Source: Streptomyces sp. NBS 14/10 (GTDB lineage: Bacteria > Actinomycetota > Actinomycetes > Streptomycetales > Streptomycetaceae). Taken from it: 5,614 nt of DNA. Made by a program: the position numbers and the translations under genes. The notes under the pieces were generated by a model. That model did no database searches and was not told where the DNA came from. It saw only the letters and a list, made by a program, of their open reading frames with translations. Shown piece by piece: positions 1 to 5,603 of the stretch. Location of the stretch: NCBI RefSeq assembly GCF_002224125.1, contig NZ_NCSM01000051.1, positions 22,393 to 28,006 on the forward strand, read 5' to 3'. Each line of letters opens with the position of its first letter. Position 1 is the stretch's first letter.

Positions 1-20
1 CGCCGCGGAGCACCGCGGCG
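1..20 (-). terminator. Perfect GC stem-loop, possible transcript end after ximE
   Basis: Positions 1-8 (CGCCGCGG) are the exact reverse complement of 13-20 (CCGCGGCG), giving an 8-bp all-G/C stem around a 4-base loop (AGCA). It lies about 107 nt past the ximE stop codon, downstream of the last gene of the block. No T-tract can be judged because the window ends here, so this could be a terminator, an mRNA-stabilising hairpin or a chance GC palindrome. A weaker imperfect stem (91-97 with 116-123, one bulge) lies nearer the ximE stop. No gene is seen in 1-127. Confidence 0.4.
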
Positions 21-127
21 GGCCGGATCCGTCACTCCAGGCGGCGCGGCGGGACGTGGGGCAACCGCGGCCCGACCCTTCTCGGCAGCTACCGGCGCAT
101 CGGCGAAGGCCCGTACGCCGGGTCTGG

Positions 128-505
128 TCAGCCCGGCGGACGGGTGTACCGGTTGCGCAAGTTCGTGATCAACCCATCGGTGTCGACGGTCGCGTGCTCG
201 ACCCCGGCCGCGGTCATCAGGCTGCCGTCGTCCCGGCGCGCCGCGACGACCCAGTGCGACTCGATCGTGCCGTCCTCGAGAATCGTGGTTGTCCAGTAGT
301 GCTTGCTCTCGGCCACCGCCGCCACGAACACCCGGTAGAACTCCATGATGGCGGGCATGCCGGTCACCGGCTCGTCGCGCAGCCTCACGGTGGCGTCCGG
401 CGCGAAGATCGTGGGGAGCTCCGCCAGCGCCGAGGGGTCCCGCACGGCGCGGTCGGCGAGCTCCATGTAGCGGTCGAGTGCTGTGTGCGTCATCTGGCCC
501 GTCAC
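128..505 (-). CDS. ximE: SnoaL-like (NTF2-fold) pyran-forming cyclase, XimE-like
   Basis: Small soluble protein of 125 aa from GTG 505, or 121 aa from the in-frame ATG at 493. It resembles the SnoaL/NTF2-like fold: an N-terminal helix, then Phe-Ala-Pro-Asp-Ala (about 30-34 counted from the ATG), a Gly-Met-Pro-Ala-Ile segment leading into Glu-Phe-Tyr (45-53), and a sheet-rich C-terminal half with His65, Tyr66, His80, Glu99 and His100 as possible pocket residues. In the xim pathway the SnoaL-like member catalyses opening of the prenyl epoxide by the phenol to give the benzopyran ring. The GTG start is preferred because GGAG lies 5 nt upstream (511-514), whereas it is 17 nt from the ATG. The GTG overlaps the ximD stop as GTGA, indicating translational coupling. 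It is the last gene of the block. The fold call is fairly sure. The cyclase role is inferred from context, since SnoaL-like proteins are diverse. Confidence 0.85.
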   Translation of the reverse strand: MTGQMTHTALDRYMELADRAVRDPSALAELPTIFAPDATVRLRDEPVTGMPAIMEFYRVFVAAVAESKHYWTTTILEDGTIESHWVVAARRDDGSLMTAAGVEHATVDTDGLITNLRNRYTRPPG

Positions 506-1923
506 GTCGTCTCCGTCATCGTGTACTCCTGCCGGATCCGCTCCTCCGGCACACCGTTGACCCGCGCCGCGCGAAGCACCAACTCCGGTGCCATCAGCGA
601 CGCCGGATGGGCGGTCATGAACCCCACCGCCCGCAGGGCCGTGCCGACCTGCTCGTCCCGGGCCGCTGCCTCCCTCACCTGTCGCAGGGCCCACGCCTGC
701 CGCCGCCCCTGATCGGTGGCCGGTGGCGTTGCCAGGCCCAGCCGGATGGCGTCGCCGGCCGTGGACGTCTGCCACGCGGCTTCGACGACGACCTTTTCCA
801 GCTCGAGGAAGTGCCGGGCCGGGGCGTCCAGGTCGGGGCCGGAGCGCAGGTACTCCGACAGGCAGGAGGCGTGGAGCGCGGCCGAGGACATACCTTGCCC
901 GTACAGGGGGTTGAACGAGGCGACGGCGTCGCCGAGGACCGCCAGGCGGGCGGGGAAGCGGTCGAGCGCCTCGAAGTGGCGCCACCTGCTGTCGGGGTGG
1001 CGGTACGGGACGACCTCGCCGACGATTTCGCCCTTGACGGCTTCCTGGAAAATCGGTGGCAGCTCACGGCACCGGGCGACGAACTCGTCGGCCGTGCGGC
1101 CCTCGGCGCCGTTGCCGAAGTGGGCGAGCATCACCACCCACTGCTGGTTCTCGATCGGGTTGACCGCCGCTCCGGCGATGTCCTTCGGGAAGTGCGGGCT
1201 GTAACGGGAGATGCCGCTGAGGGGGCCGTCCCAGTCGGCCGAGCGCGTGAAGCGGGCAGACAGGTAGCGGATGTCGGCCTGGAGCCGTTGCGTCTCCGGT
1301 CGGGGCCAGCCGCCCTGCTCCAGCCAGTCACTCAGCCTGCTGCCGCGGCCGGAGGCGTCGACGACGAAGTCGGCTGGGACGACGACGTGGTCGCCGCCGA
1401 CCGCGTAGCGCACCGACTCGACGGCGCCGCGCGCGTACCGCAGCCCCATGACGCGTCCACTCACCAGCTCGACGTTGGGCAGTGCGAGCGTGCGCCGACG
1501 GATCAGCGACTCCAGGAAGGGGCGACTGCTCCCCACGAACCGCGCGTTGGGCGTGGCGATCTGCTCGACGTCGTCGAGGTAGGTGGCGGTGCGCTCCGGA
1601 CCGCACGAGACAGCACCCCCGGCGAGGGCCTGTGCCACGACACCGGGGAAGAAGCGTTCGAGCTGCGCGCGTCCGCCGGGCAGCAGGAGGTGCACCTGGG
1701 AGCCCTGCGGGACGCCGGGACGAGCCGCGCCGCTGAGCGCGGCTTCCGGCTGGTCGGTCTCGATGATCACGACACGGTTGGCGTGGTCCGCGAGCACGCG
1801 GGCCGCGACCAGGCCGGCGACGCCGCCGCCGAGCACGCAGGCGGTGCCGAGACGAACCTCGGTGCGGACCGGCGGGACGGTGGTGGTGAGCCGCTCGAAG
1901 ACCGCGGCGGGAGAGTTCGGCAT
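502..1923 (-). CDS. ximD: FAD-dependent monooxygenase/epoxidase, XimD-like
   Basis: 473-aa flavoprotein of the FAD-dependent monooxygenase/epoxidase type. The Rossmann motif Gly-x-Gly-x-x-Gly is at residues 32-37 (GGGVAG), with the ribose-binding acidic residue Glu55 ending the second strand. A mid-domain Asp-Ala-Ser-Gly-Arg-Gly-Ser-Arg lies at 189-196. The second FAD motif is Gly331-Asp332-Ala, followed by Pro339 and GQGM (342-345). No membrane segment stands out. In the xim pathway this enzyme epoxidises the double bond of the geranyl chain nearest the ring on 3-geranyl-4-hydroxybenzoate, making the substrate for the pyran-forming XimE. ATG 1923 is chosen as start because GAGGG lies 5 nt upstream. 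An ATG at 1935, four codons earlier, overlaps the ximC stop as ATGA but has no Shine-Dalgarno sequence. The flavoenzyme call is firm. Epoxidation of this exact bond is inferred from gene order. Confidence 0.9.
   Translation of the reverse strand: MPNSPAAVFERLTTTVPPVRTEVRLGTACVLGGGVAGLVAARVLADHANRVVIIETDQPEAALSGAARPGVPQGSQVHLLLPGGRAQLERFFPGVVAQALAGGAVSCGPERTATYLDDVEQIATPNARFVGSSRPFLESLIRRRTLALPNVELVSGRVMGLRYARGAVESVRYAVGGDHVVVPADFVVDASGRGSRLSDWLEQGGWPRPETQRLQADIRYLSARFTRSADWDGPLSGISRYSPHFPKDIAGAAVNPIENQQWVVMLAHFGNGAEGRTADEFVARCRELPPIFQEAVKGEIVGEVVPYRHPDSRWRHFEALDRFPARLAVLGDAVASFNPLYGQGMSSAALHASCLSEYLRSGPDLDAPARHFLELEKVVVEAAWQTSTAGDAIRLGLATPPATDQGRRQAWALRQVREAAARDEQVGTALRAVGFMTAHPASLMAPELVLRAARVNGVPEERIRQEYTMTETT
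511..514 (-). promoter_or_regulatory. Ribosome-binding site deciding the ximE GTG start
   Basis: GGAG on the minus strand ends 5 nt before the GTG at 503-505. It lies inside the last codons of ximD. Its spacing fits the GTG and not the ATG at 491-493, so it favours the longer, coupled start. Confidence 0.5.
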
Positions 1924-1928
1924 GGGAT

Positions 1929-1933
1929 CCCTC
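1929..1933 (-). promoter_or_regulatory. Ribosome-binding site of ximD, overlapping the ximC stop
   Basis: GAGGG on the minus strand lies 5 nt before ATG 1923. Its first two bases are part of the ximC TGA stop (1934-1932), so a ribosome ending ximC sits on the ximD initiation site. This suggests coupled translation. Confidence 0.6.
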
Positions 1934-2543
1934 ATGCGTCGTGGACGGCGTCTCGATCGAGGAGACTTGGCAGGAAAGCCTCCCGCACGAGACTGACGGG
2001 CACGGTTCCACGGCACAGCAGTGCGGTGACGGTCAGCACGGGAGCGTCGGCGTCGCAGGGCGGTCGCACGGCGGGTTCGAGGCGGGTCGGTTCGGACGTG
2101 ACCATCACGCGCCGCACTCCACCGCCCGCGGCCAGCACGGGCCCCAGCGGTGCGTTGGTGGTGCTGAGCACGGCGCGTTCCTCGGGGCTTATGCGGTCGA
2201 GCGCCACGACGGCGCTCGCGGTGACGACCTTTTCGGTCCCGGCGCGCAGGTGAACGGTGCGGAACTGCACACGGGCACCCGTCGAGAGCCGCATCAGTTC
2301 GGCCACCCGCTCCGGCGGCAAGAAGGGGTCCGCCTCCGCCTGCGCCGAACCCCCGCCGAATGTCCGCTCGGTCGGCGGGACGAGTAATCGGCCATCCGCG
2401 CGGTGGCGGATCTCCGCGGTGACCGGAGCACCGCACCACTCCTCCAGCACCTCGGTGGCCAAACTCGCCGACTCCCGCAGGAGCGCCACGAACTGGGCCA
2501 GGCTGCGCGACTCCGTGCGCACGGACCAGGGGCCTGCATACAT
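1932..2543 (-). CDS. ximC: Chorismate lyase, UbiC-like, XimC-like (4-hydroxybenzoate supply)
   Basis: 203-aa protein with the layout of chorismate pyruvate-lyase (UbiC), which converts chorismate to 4-hydroxybenzoate plus pyruvate. Visible family signs are Arg95 in Phe-Arg-Thr-Val-His-Leu, corresponding by position to the catalytic Arg of E. coli UbiC (VREVQL context), the Pro-Leu-Gly at 132-134 (matching KTPLGRYL), and Glu188 in Arg-Glu-Ala-Phe-Leu-Pro, corresponding to the active-site Glu of UbiC (TELFLP). Length is slightly above E. coli UbiC, and no signal peptide or membrane segment is seen. It supplies the aromatic starter that the neighbouring UbiA-type enzyme prenylates. The ATG start is supported by GGAGGA 5 nt upstream. 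Codon 53 is the rare leucine codon TTA (2385-2387). The alignment was made by eye from memory of UbiC, but the paired Arg/Glu motifs and the adjacent prenyltransferase make the call strong. Confidence 0.88.
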   Translation of the reverse strand: MYAGPWSVRTESRSLAQFVALLRESASLATEVLEEWCGAPVTAEIRHRADGRLLVPPTERTFGGGSAQAEADPFLPPERVAELMRLSTGARVQFRTVHLRAGTEKVVTASAVVALDRISPEERAVLSTTNAPLGPVLAAGGGVRRVMVTSEPTRLEPAVRPPCDADAPVLTVTALLCRGTVPVSLVREAFLPSLLDRDAVHDA

Positions 2544-2548
2544 GTGTT

Positions 2549-2554
2549 TCCTCC
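2549..2554 (-). promoter_or_regulatory. Strong ribosome-binding site of ximC
   Basis: GGAGGA on the minus strand lies 5 nt before ATG 2543, inside the 44-nt ximB-ximC gap. It is the strongest Shine-Dalgarno match in the window. No promoter or terminator is evident in this gap, so ximC is probably read on the ximB transcript. Confidence 0.65.
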
Positions 2555-2587
2555 GCCGTCACTCCGGTGCGACCGCGTGGCCGCGCC

Positions 2588-3529
2588 TCAAAAGGCTCTC
2601 CCCGCAACGATGGCGACGAGCACGAGCCACCCGAAGAAACGGTTTGCCATGAACTTTTCCCGGCAGTCGGCAGGGTTGTCGATGTCCACCGTCACCACCT
2701 GCCAGAGCAGGTGCGCCACGCCCGGCAGAAACAGCGCGTAGAACGTCCAGTGCAGACCGGCGACCGCTCCGGCGGCCACGATCCCGACCACGGTCGCCCC
2801 GTAAAACCCGGCGACCCAGGGCCGGGTCGCCCTGCCGAGGCGCAGCGCGAGGGACTTCACCCCCACCTGCACGTCGTCCGCCTTGTCCTGGTGGGCGTAG
2901 ATCGTGTCGTACCCCAGCGTCCAGAAGACACCGGCGACGAAGAGCAGGAGCGCGGGAGTCTCGATCCTCCCGGCCACCGCGAGCCAACCGGCGAGGATGT
3001 AGCAGCCGAAGACCATCCCCAGCCAGGCCTGCGGCCAGTAGGTGATCCGCTTCATGAACGGGTACGCGACCACCAGCGGATAGGAGGCGGCCACGAACAC
3101 CGCCGCCGGAACGCTGGCCACAGCCAGCACGAGCAGCCCCGCCACCGCCTGCACCACGGCGAAGACAAGCGCCCCCGTGACCGTGACCGTTCCGGCCGCG
3201 AGCGGCCTCGCGACGGTACGTGCCACCCGGGCGTCGAACTTGCGGTCGGCAAGGTCGTTGACGACGCAGCCGAAGCCGCGCACCAGCACCCCACCGACCG
3301 TGAACAGCAGCACCTGGCGCCAGTCGGGCAGCCCCGCCGAGGCGAGCGCGATCCCCCACAGGCCGGGGAGGAGGTACAGCCAACTACCTATGGGCGCGTG
3401 CATACGCGCCAGTTGCAGATAGGGGAGGACGGCCTTCGGCGCACGCGGCACGATCGACGCCGCGATGCTCGGCACGACTAACCGGTATCGCGTGCTCTGC
3501 TGCGAGGGTTGAGCGGAAATATCGATCAC
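2588..3529 (-). CDS. ximB: UbiA-type 4-hydroxybenzoate geranyltransferase, XimB-like
   Basis: 313-aa integral membrane aromatic prenyltransferase of the UbiA family. It has both Asp-rich motifs that bind Mg-diphosphate: Asn91-Asp-Leu-Ala-Asp-Arg-Lys-Phe-Asp99 and Asp208-Thr-Ile-Tyr-Ala-His-Gln-Asp-Lys-Ala-Asp-Asp219. About eight hydrophobic helices are visible between residue 48 and the C-terminus. The segments His-Ala-Pro-Ile-Gly-Ser (44-49) and Val-Gly-Val-Lys-Ser (222-226) also match the 4-hydroxybenzoate subgroup (UbiA) rather than menaquinone or heme O enzymes. In the xim pathway it adds a geranyl group at C3 of 4-hydroxybenzoate. Prenyl length cannot be read from the sequence. GTG 3529 is the farthest upstream start (a TAG lies 18 nt before it), but no good Shine-Dalgarno precedes it. 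The first ~35 residues exceed E. coli UbiA and may not all be translated. In-frame GTGs at codons 19 and 27 are alternatives. Codon 17 is TTA (3479-3481). Confidence 0.9.
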   Translation of the reverse strand: MIDISAQPSQQSTRYRLVVPSIAASIVPRAPKAVLPYLQLARMHAPIGSWLYLLPGLWGIALASAGLPDWRQVLLFTVGGVLVRGFGCVVNDLADRKFDARVARTVARPLAAGTVTVTGALVFAVVQAVAGLLVLAVASVPAAVFVAASYPLVVAYPFMKRITYWPQAWLGMVFGCYILAGWLAVAGRIETPALLLFVAGVFWTLGYDTIYAHQDKADDVQVGVKSLALRLGRATRPWVAGFYGATVVGIVAAGAVAGLHWTFYALFLPGVAHLLWQVVTVDIDNPADCREKFMANRFFGWLVLVAIVAGRAF

Positions 3530-3757
3530 CTGACCGTGCGAGGACTATTTTCGTGACTCTCGCAGAACAGCCCACCTCGGCTGAACACGGATTCCCCGTG
3601 ATCTCGGACACGTTTGTTCGCGCTGCGCCGATCTCGTCCCGTTAACCTCAATTTGTCGGCCGTGGTGATTTTCTGATGGGCCATCGATTCGTTGGCGGCG
3701 CAGTAAGCCGTTGCGTAAACGGCGCCTTGTGCTAACGGTGTTTGCCGAACCGAGTGT
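3530..3757 (-). promoter_or_regulatory. ximA-ximB intergenic region, AT-richer, probable control region of ximBCDE
   Basis: This 228-bp gap is the only sizeable break inside the cassette and is visibly less GC-rich than the genes. No convincing coding frame is seen. It contains several short inverted repeats: 3707-3712 with 3718-3723 (GCCGTT/AACGGC, 5-nt loop), extended by 3697-3701 with 3722-3726 as an alternative pairing; an 11-bp palindrome at 3675-3685 (GATGG-G-CCATC); 3586-3590 with 3596-3600 (CACGG/CCGTG); and 3568-3572 with 3579-3583. The stem at 3707-3723 lies 35-51 nt past the ximA stop and could act as a weak terminator or attenuator. A promoter for ximBCDE is expected here, but no clear -35/-10 pair was found. 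Function is inferred from position. Confidence 0.45.
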
Positions 3758-5302
3758 TCATGTTCGAGGCATATTCGACGCCGGATAGTGACGATGGGGC
3801 TGGACGAACTCGTCGCCCTGTGCGCGGAGTACCCTGCGCAGCACTTTGCCGTTGCCGTTGCGGGGCAGTGTGTCCAGCCATACGACGTCCTGCGGAACCT
3901 TGTACCAGGACAGGGTGGATCGGGCCAGCTCGACCAACTCGGCGGCGAGCGCGTCGTCACCCCGCACCGGCCCTTCGTCGGACGAGCCGGGTGCCGCGGC
4001 GGCGACGACGTAGGCGCGCAGGCTCGTGTCCCCGGCCGGGCGCCGCACGGAGCTGACCGCCGCCTCAAGCACGCGCGGGTGGCTCTCCAGCAGGCGTTCG
4101 ACCTCGCTCGGCACCACGTTCTGTCCGCCGATCACCTCGACGTCGTCGAGCCGGCCGTGCGCGTGCACGACACCGTTCTCGTCGATGGAGGCGAGGTCGC
4201 CGGTCGGCCACCACACGTCGGTCAGGATGTCGGGTCCGAGGCTGCCGCGGGCGACGCCGCGGGTGGCGACGGGGACGCGGATGTGCAGTTCGCCCCTACC
4301 GCCCGTGGGCAGCTCCTGTCCGTCGGCGTCGACGACACGCACCGGCCTGCCGGGCAGGGGCGGACCGACCGCCGACGGCACGTCGTAGACCGCGGGCGGG
4401 CCGACGGCGACGCCACCGGCTTCCGTCGTGCCGTAGGTATTGAGCAGCCGGGGGCCCATGATCGGGACCAGCTGCTCGCGCAGTCGCGCGGTGAGCACTT
4501 CCCCGGCGCAGAAGGCCTGACGGACGTTGCCCAGTACCTCGGCATGGCCGGGTTCGAGCAGCAGCCGCGCCAGGAAGCTCGGCTGCGCGAACAGGACGGT
4601 GACGTTGTGGCGGCGCATGAGCTCGACCGCGGCGGCCGGGGTCGCGCGGGGCCGCGACAGCACGGCCACCTGCCCGGTTTCGAGGGTGGTGAATACCGAC
4701 GCGCTCAGCCCGCCCACGAAGTACATGCGCGACACCGAGAGCCCGACGGTGTCGGGTCCGCTCACCAGGCCAGGCGCACGTGGGGCGCCGAGGTCGCGAT
4801 GGCGGAAGAAGCACAACTTCGGCGCCCCGGTGGTGCCGGAGGTGAACACGGCCAGCGCGGCGGCGTCCCCGCCCGTGGCGAACACCTCCTCCGGCTCTGC
4901 CGCCACGAGCGGACCGACCTCGCTGGTGGGAGCCGACCCGCCGTCCCCGAGCCACCCGGCGGTCTCCGGGTCGACCACGACAAGCGCCGGTTCAGCCGTG
5001 ACCACGTCGCGCGTCAGATCCTCCCGGCTCATCTGGACGTTCACCGGCACCGCGACGAGACCCGCCTGCCACGCGCCGAGCAGACACCACACCATCTCCA
5101 CACTGTCGGGAAAGGCGAGCAGCACCCGGTCACCGGTGCGCAGACCGTGCGACCGGTATCCGGCCGCCACCCTCGCCGCCCCGTCGAACACCTCCGCGAA
5201 GGTCCACGCCCGGCCGTCAGCATGGAACGCGGTCCGTTCGCTCCACCCCTTCTCGCGCACATGCTTCGCCCAACGGCGCGTCAAGTTCTCGGGTATGTCC
5301 AC
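3758..5302 (-). CDS. ximA: ANL-superfamily ATP-dependent amide synthetase, XimA-like
   Basis: 514-aa AMP-forming adenylating enzyme. Core motifs in order: P-loop Thr154-Ser-Gly-Thr-Thr-Gly-Ala-Pro-Lys162; Tyr290-Gly-Thr-Thr-Glu-Ala-Gly-Gly297; ATP-ribose Thr367-Gly-Asp369; hinge region Gly383-Arg-Leu-Asp-Asp through Gly-Gly-Gln-Asn to Glu402; and the C-terminal catalytic Lys486 in Pro-Arg-Asn-Gly-Asn-Gly-Lys. No carrier-protein or condensation domain follows, so it is a free-standing ligase. By motif alone it would be called an acyl-CoA synthetase. In the xim system the homologue adenylates the carboxylate of the prenylated benzopyran acid and couples it to L-threonine, forming an amide. GTG 5302 is the preferred start because AGGAG lies 6 nt upstream (5309-5313). 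The ATG at 5320 (520 aa) has no Shine-Dalgarno and would contain that site inside the coding region. The ANL family is certain. The amide-forming role and amino-acid partner are inferred from cluster context. Confidence 0.88.
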   Translation of the reverse strand: MDIPENLTRRWAKHVREKGWSERTAFHADGRAWTFAEVFDGAARVAAGYRSHGLRTGDRVLLAFPDSVEMVWCLLGAWQAGLVAVPVNVQMSREDLTRDVVTAEPALVVVDPETAGWLGDGGSAPTSEVGPLVAAEPEEVFATGGDAAALAVFTSGTTGAPKLCFFRHRDLGAPRAPGLVSGPDTVGLSVSRMYFVGGLSASVFTTLETGQVAVLSRPRATPAAAVELMRRHNVTVLFAQPSFLARLLLEPGHAEVLGNVRQAFCAGEVLTARLREQLVPIMGPRLLNTYGTTEAGGVAVGPPAVYDVPSAVGPPLPGRPVRVVDADGQELPTGGRGELHIRVPVATRGVARGSLGPDILTDVWWPTGDLASIDENGVVHAHGRLDDVEVIGGQNVVPSEVERLLESHPRVLEAAVSSVRRPAGDTSLRAYVVAAAAPGSSDEGPVRGDDALAAELVELARSTLSWYKVPQDVVWLDTLPRNGNGKVLRRVLRAQGDEFVQPHRHYPASNMPRT

Positions 5303-5308
5303 CCGATG

Positions 5309-5313
5309 CTCCT
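5309..5313 (-). promoter_or_regulatory. Ribosome-binding site deciding the ximA GTG start
   Basis: AGGAG on the minus strand lies 6 nt before the GTG at 5300-5302. It falls downstream of the ATG at 5318-5320, which itself has no purine-rich sequence at the right distance, so the GTG is the better start. Confidence 0.6.
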
Positions 5314-5337
5314 GTCTCATCCGGGAAACATCGCCCC

Positions 5338-5343
5338 ATTATG
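5338..5343 (-). promoter_or_regulatory. Candidate -10 box for ximA
   Basis: CATAAT on the minus strand is one base from the TATAAT consensus and lies in the short AT-richer stretch before ximA. Transcription would begin near 5331, giving a leader of about 29 nt to the GTG at 5302 but only about 11 nt to the ATG at 5320. No good -35 hexamer is seen at 16-18 nt; TGGAGA occurs at 19 nt. This is weak evidence taken alone. Confidence 0.35.
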
Positions 5344-5393
5344 GCTGGCGCGAATTAGCCGGTCTCCAGAGTCTCAGGGGGGTTCGGGCGGCG

Positions 5394-5603
5394 TCAGGCC
5401 GTTTCCGCTGGCTCTTGGACGGTGTCGCGGAGCCCGATGACGATCATGGTGACAGTGCCCTGCCCGCTCAAACTCGGCACCGGGCCAACTTCCCCACACC
5501 TGCCGCTGGAGCAGGCCGGGAACTCGGAGGAACGCTGCGACGGATACGGCAACTCGTCGATCATCAGCAACGGTGCGCTTGCCGAATATCTTGTCCGTGC
5601 AGG
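5394..5603 (-). pseudogene. Possible decayed IS21-type helper ATPase (IstB) remnant
   Basis: A minus-strand frame of 69 codons runs from just after a TGA (5604-5606) to a TGA at 5394-5396, without a plausible start of its own. Its translation contains Pro-Leu-Leu-Met-Ile-Asp-Glu-Leu-Pro-Tyr, which resembles the Walker B segment of IstB (LLxIDExGYLP). Further on come Gly-Arg-Cys-Gly-Glu-Val-Gly-Pro-Val, reminiscent of IstB RWGEVFGDPV, and Ile-Gly-Leu-Arg-Asp-Thr, like its C-terminal SYRLRD. The stretch between them is much shorter than in IstB, implying deletions. If correct, it is a relic of an insertion sequence beside the cassette. The match was made by eye and is weak. Another minus-strand frame (77 aa, 5374-5607) and an open plus-strand frame from 5438 to the edge cover the same bases and are not recognisable. 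The stretch could also be simple non-coding DNA. Confidence 0.3.

Noticed and set aside
3..300. Plus-strand frame entering from the left edge, with a plausible-looking stretch (Leu-Leu-Gly-Ser-Tyr-Arg-Arg-Ile-Gly) near 81-107
   Set aside because: It continues antisense through ximE to a TAG near 298 and shows no family motif. No support for a real gene end was found.
478..2253. Plus-strand open frame of 591 codons opposite ximD and ximC
   Set aside because: It is antisense to two genes with clear family motifs. Its translation is low-complexity, rich in Arg, Gly, Val and Asp, with no recognisable domain, as expected for the complement of high-GC codons.
502..2607. 701-codon minus-strand frame suggesting a longer or fused ximD
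   Set aside because: The part upstream of 1935 is ximC read out of frame (Arg-rich, no motif). The real ximD begins near 1923 with a proper Shine-Dalgarno.
3384..3611. 75-codon minus-strand frame starting in the ximA-ximB gap
   Set aside because: It overlaps the start of ximB in another frame, has no Shine-Dalgarno and no recognisable motif.
3788..5440. Plus-strand open frame of 550 codons opposite ximA
   Set aside because: It mirrors the whole adenylating enzyme. The composition is typical of an antisense shadow, and no start signal or family motif is seen.
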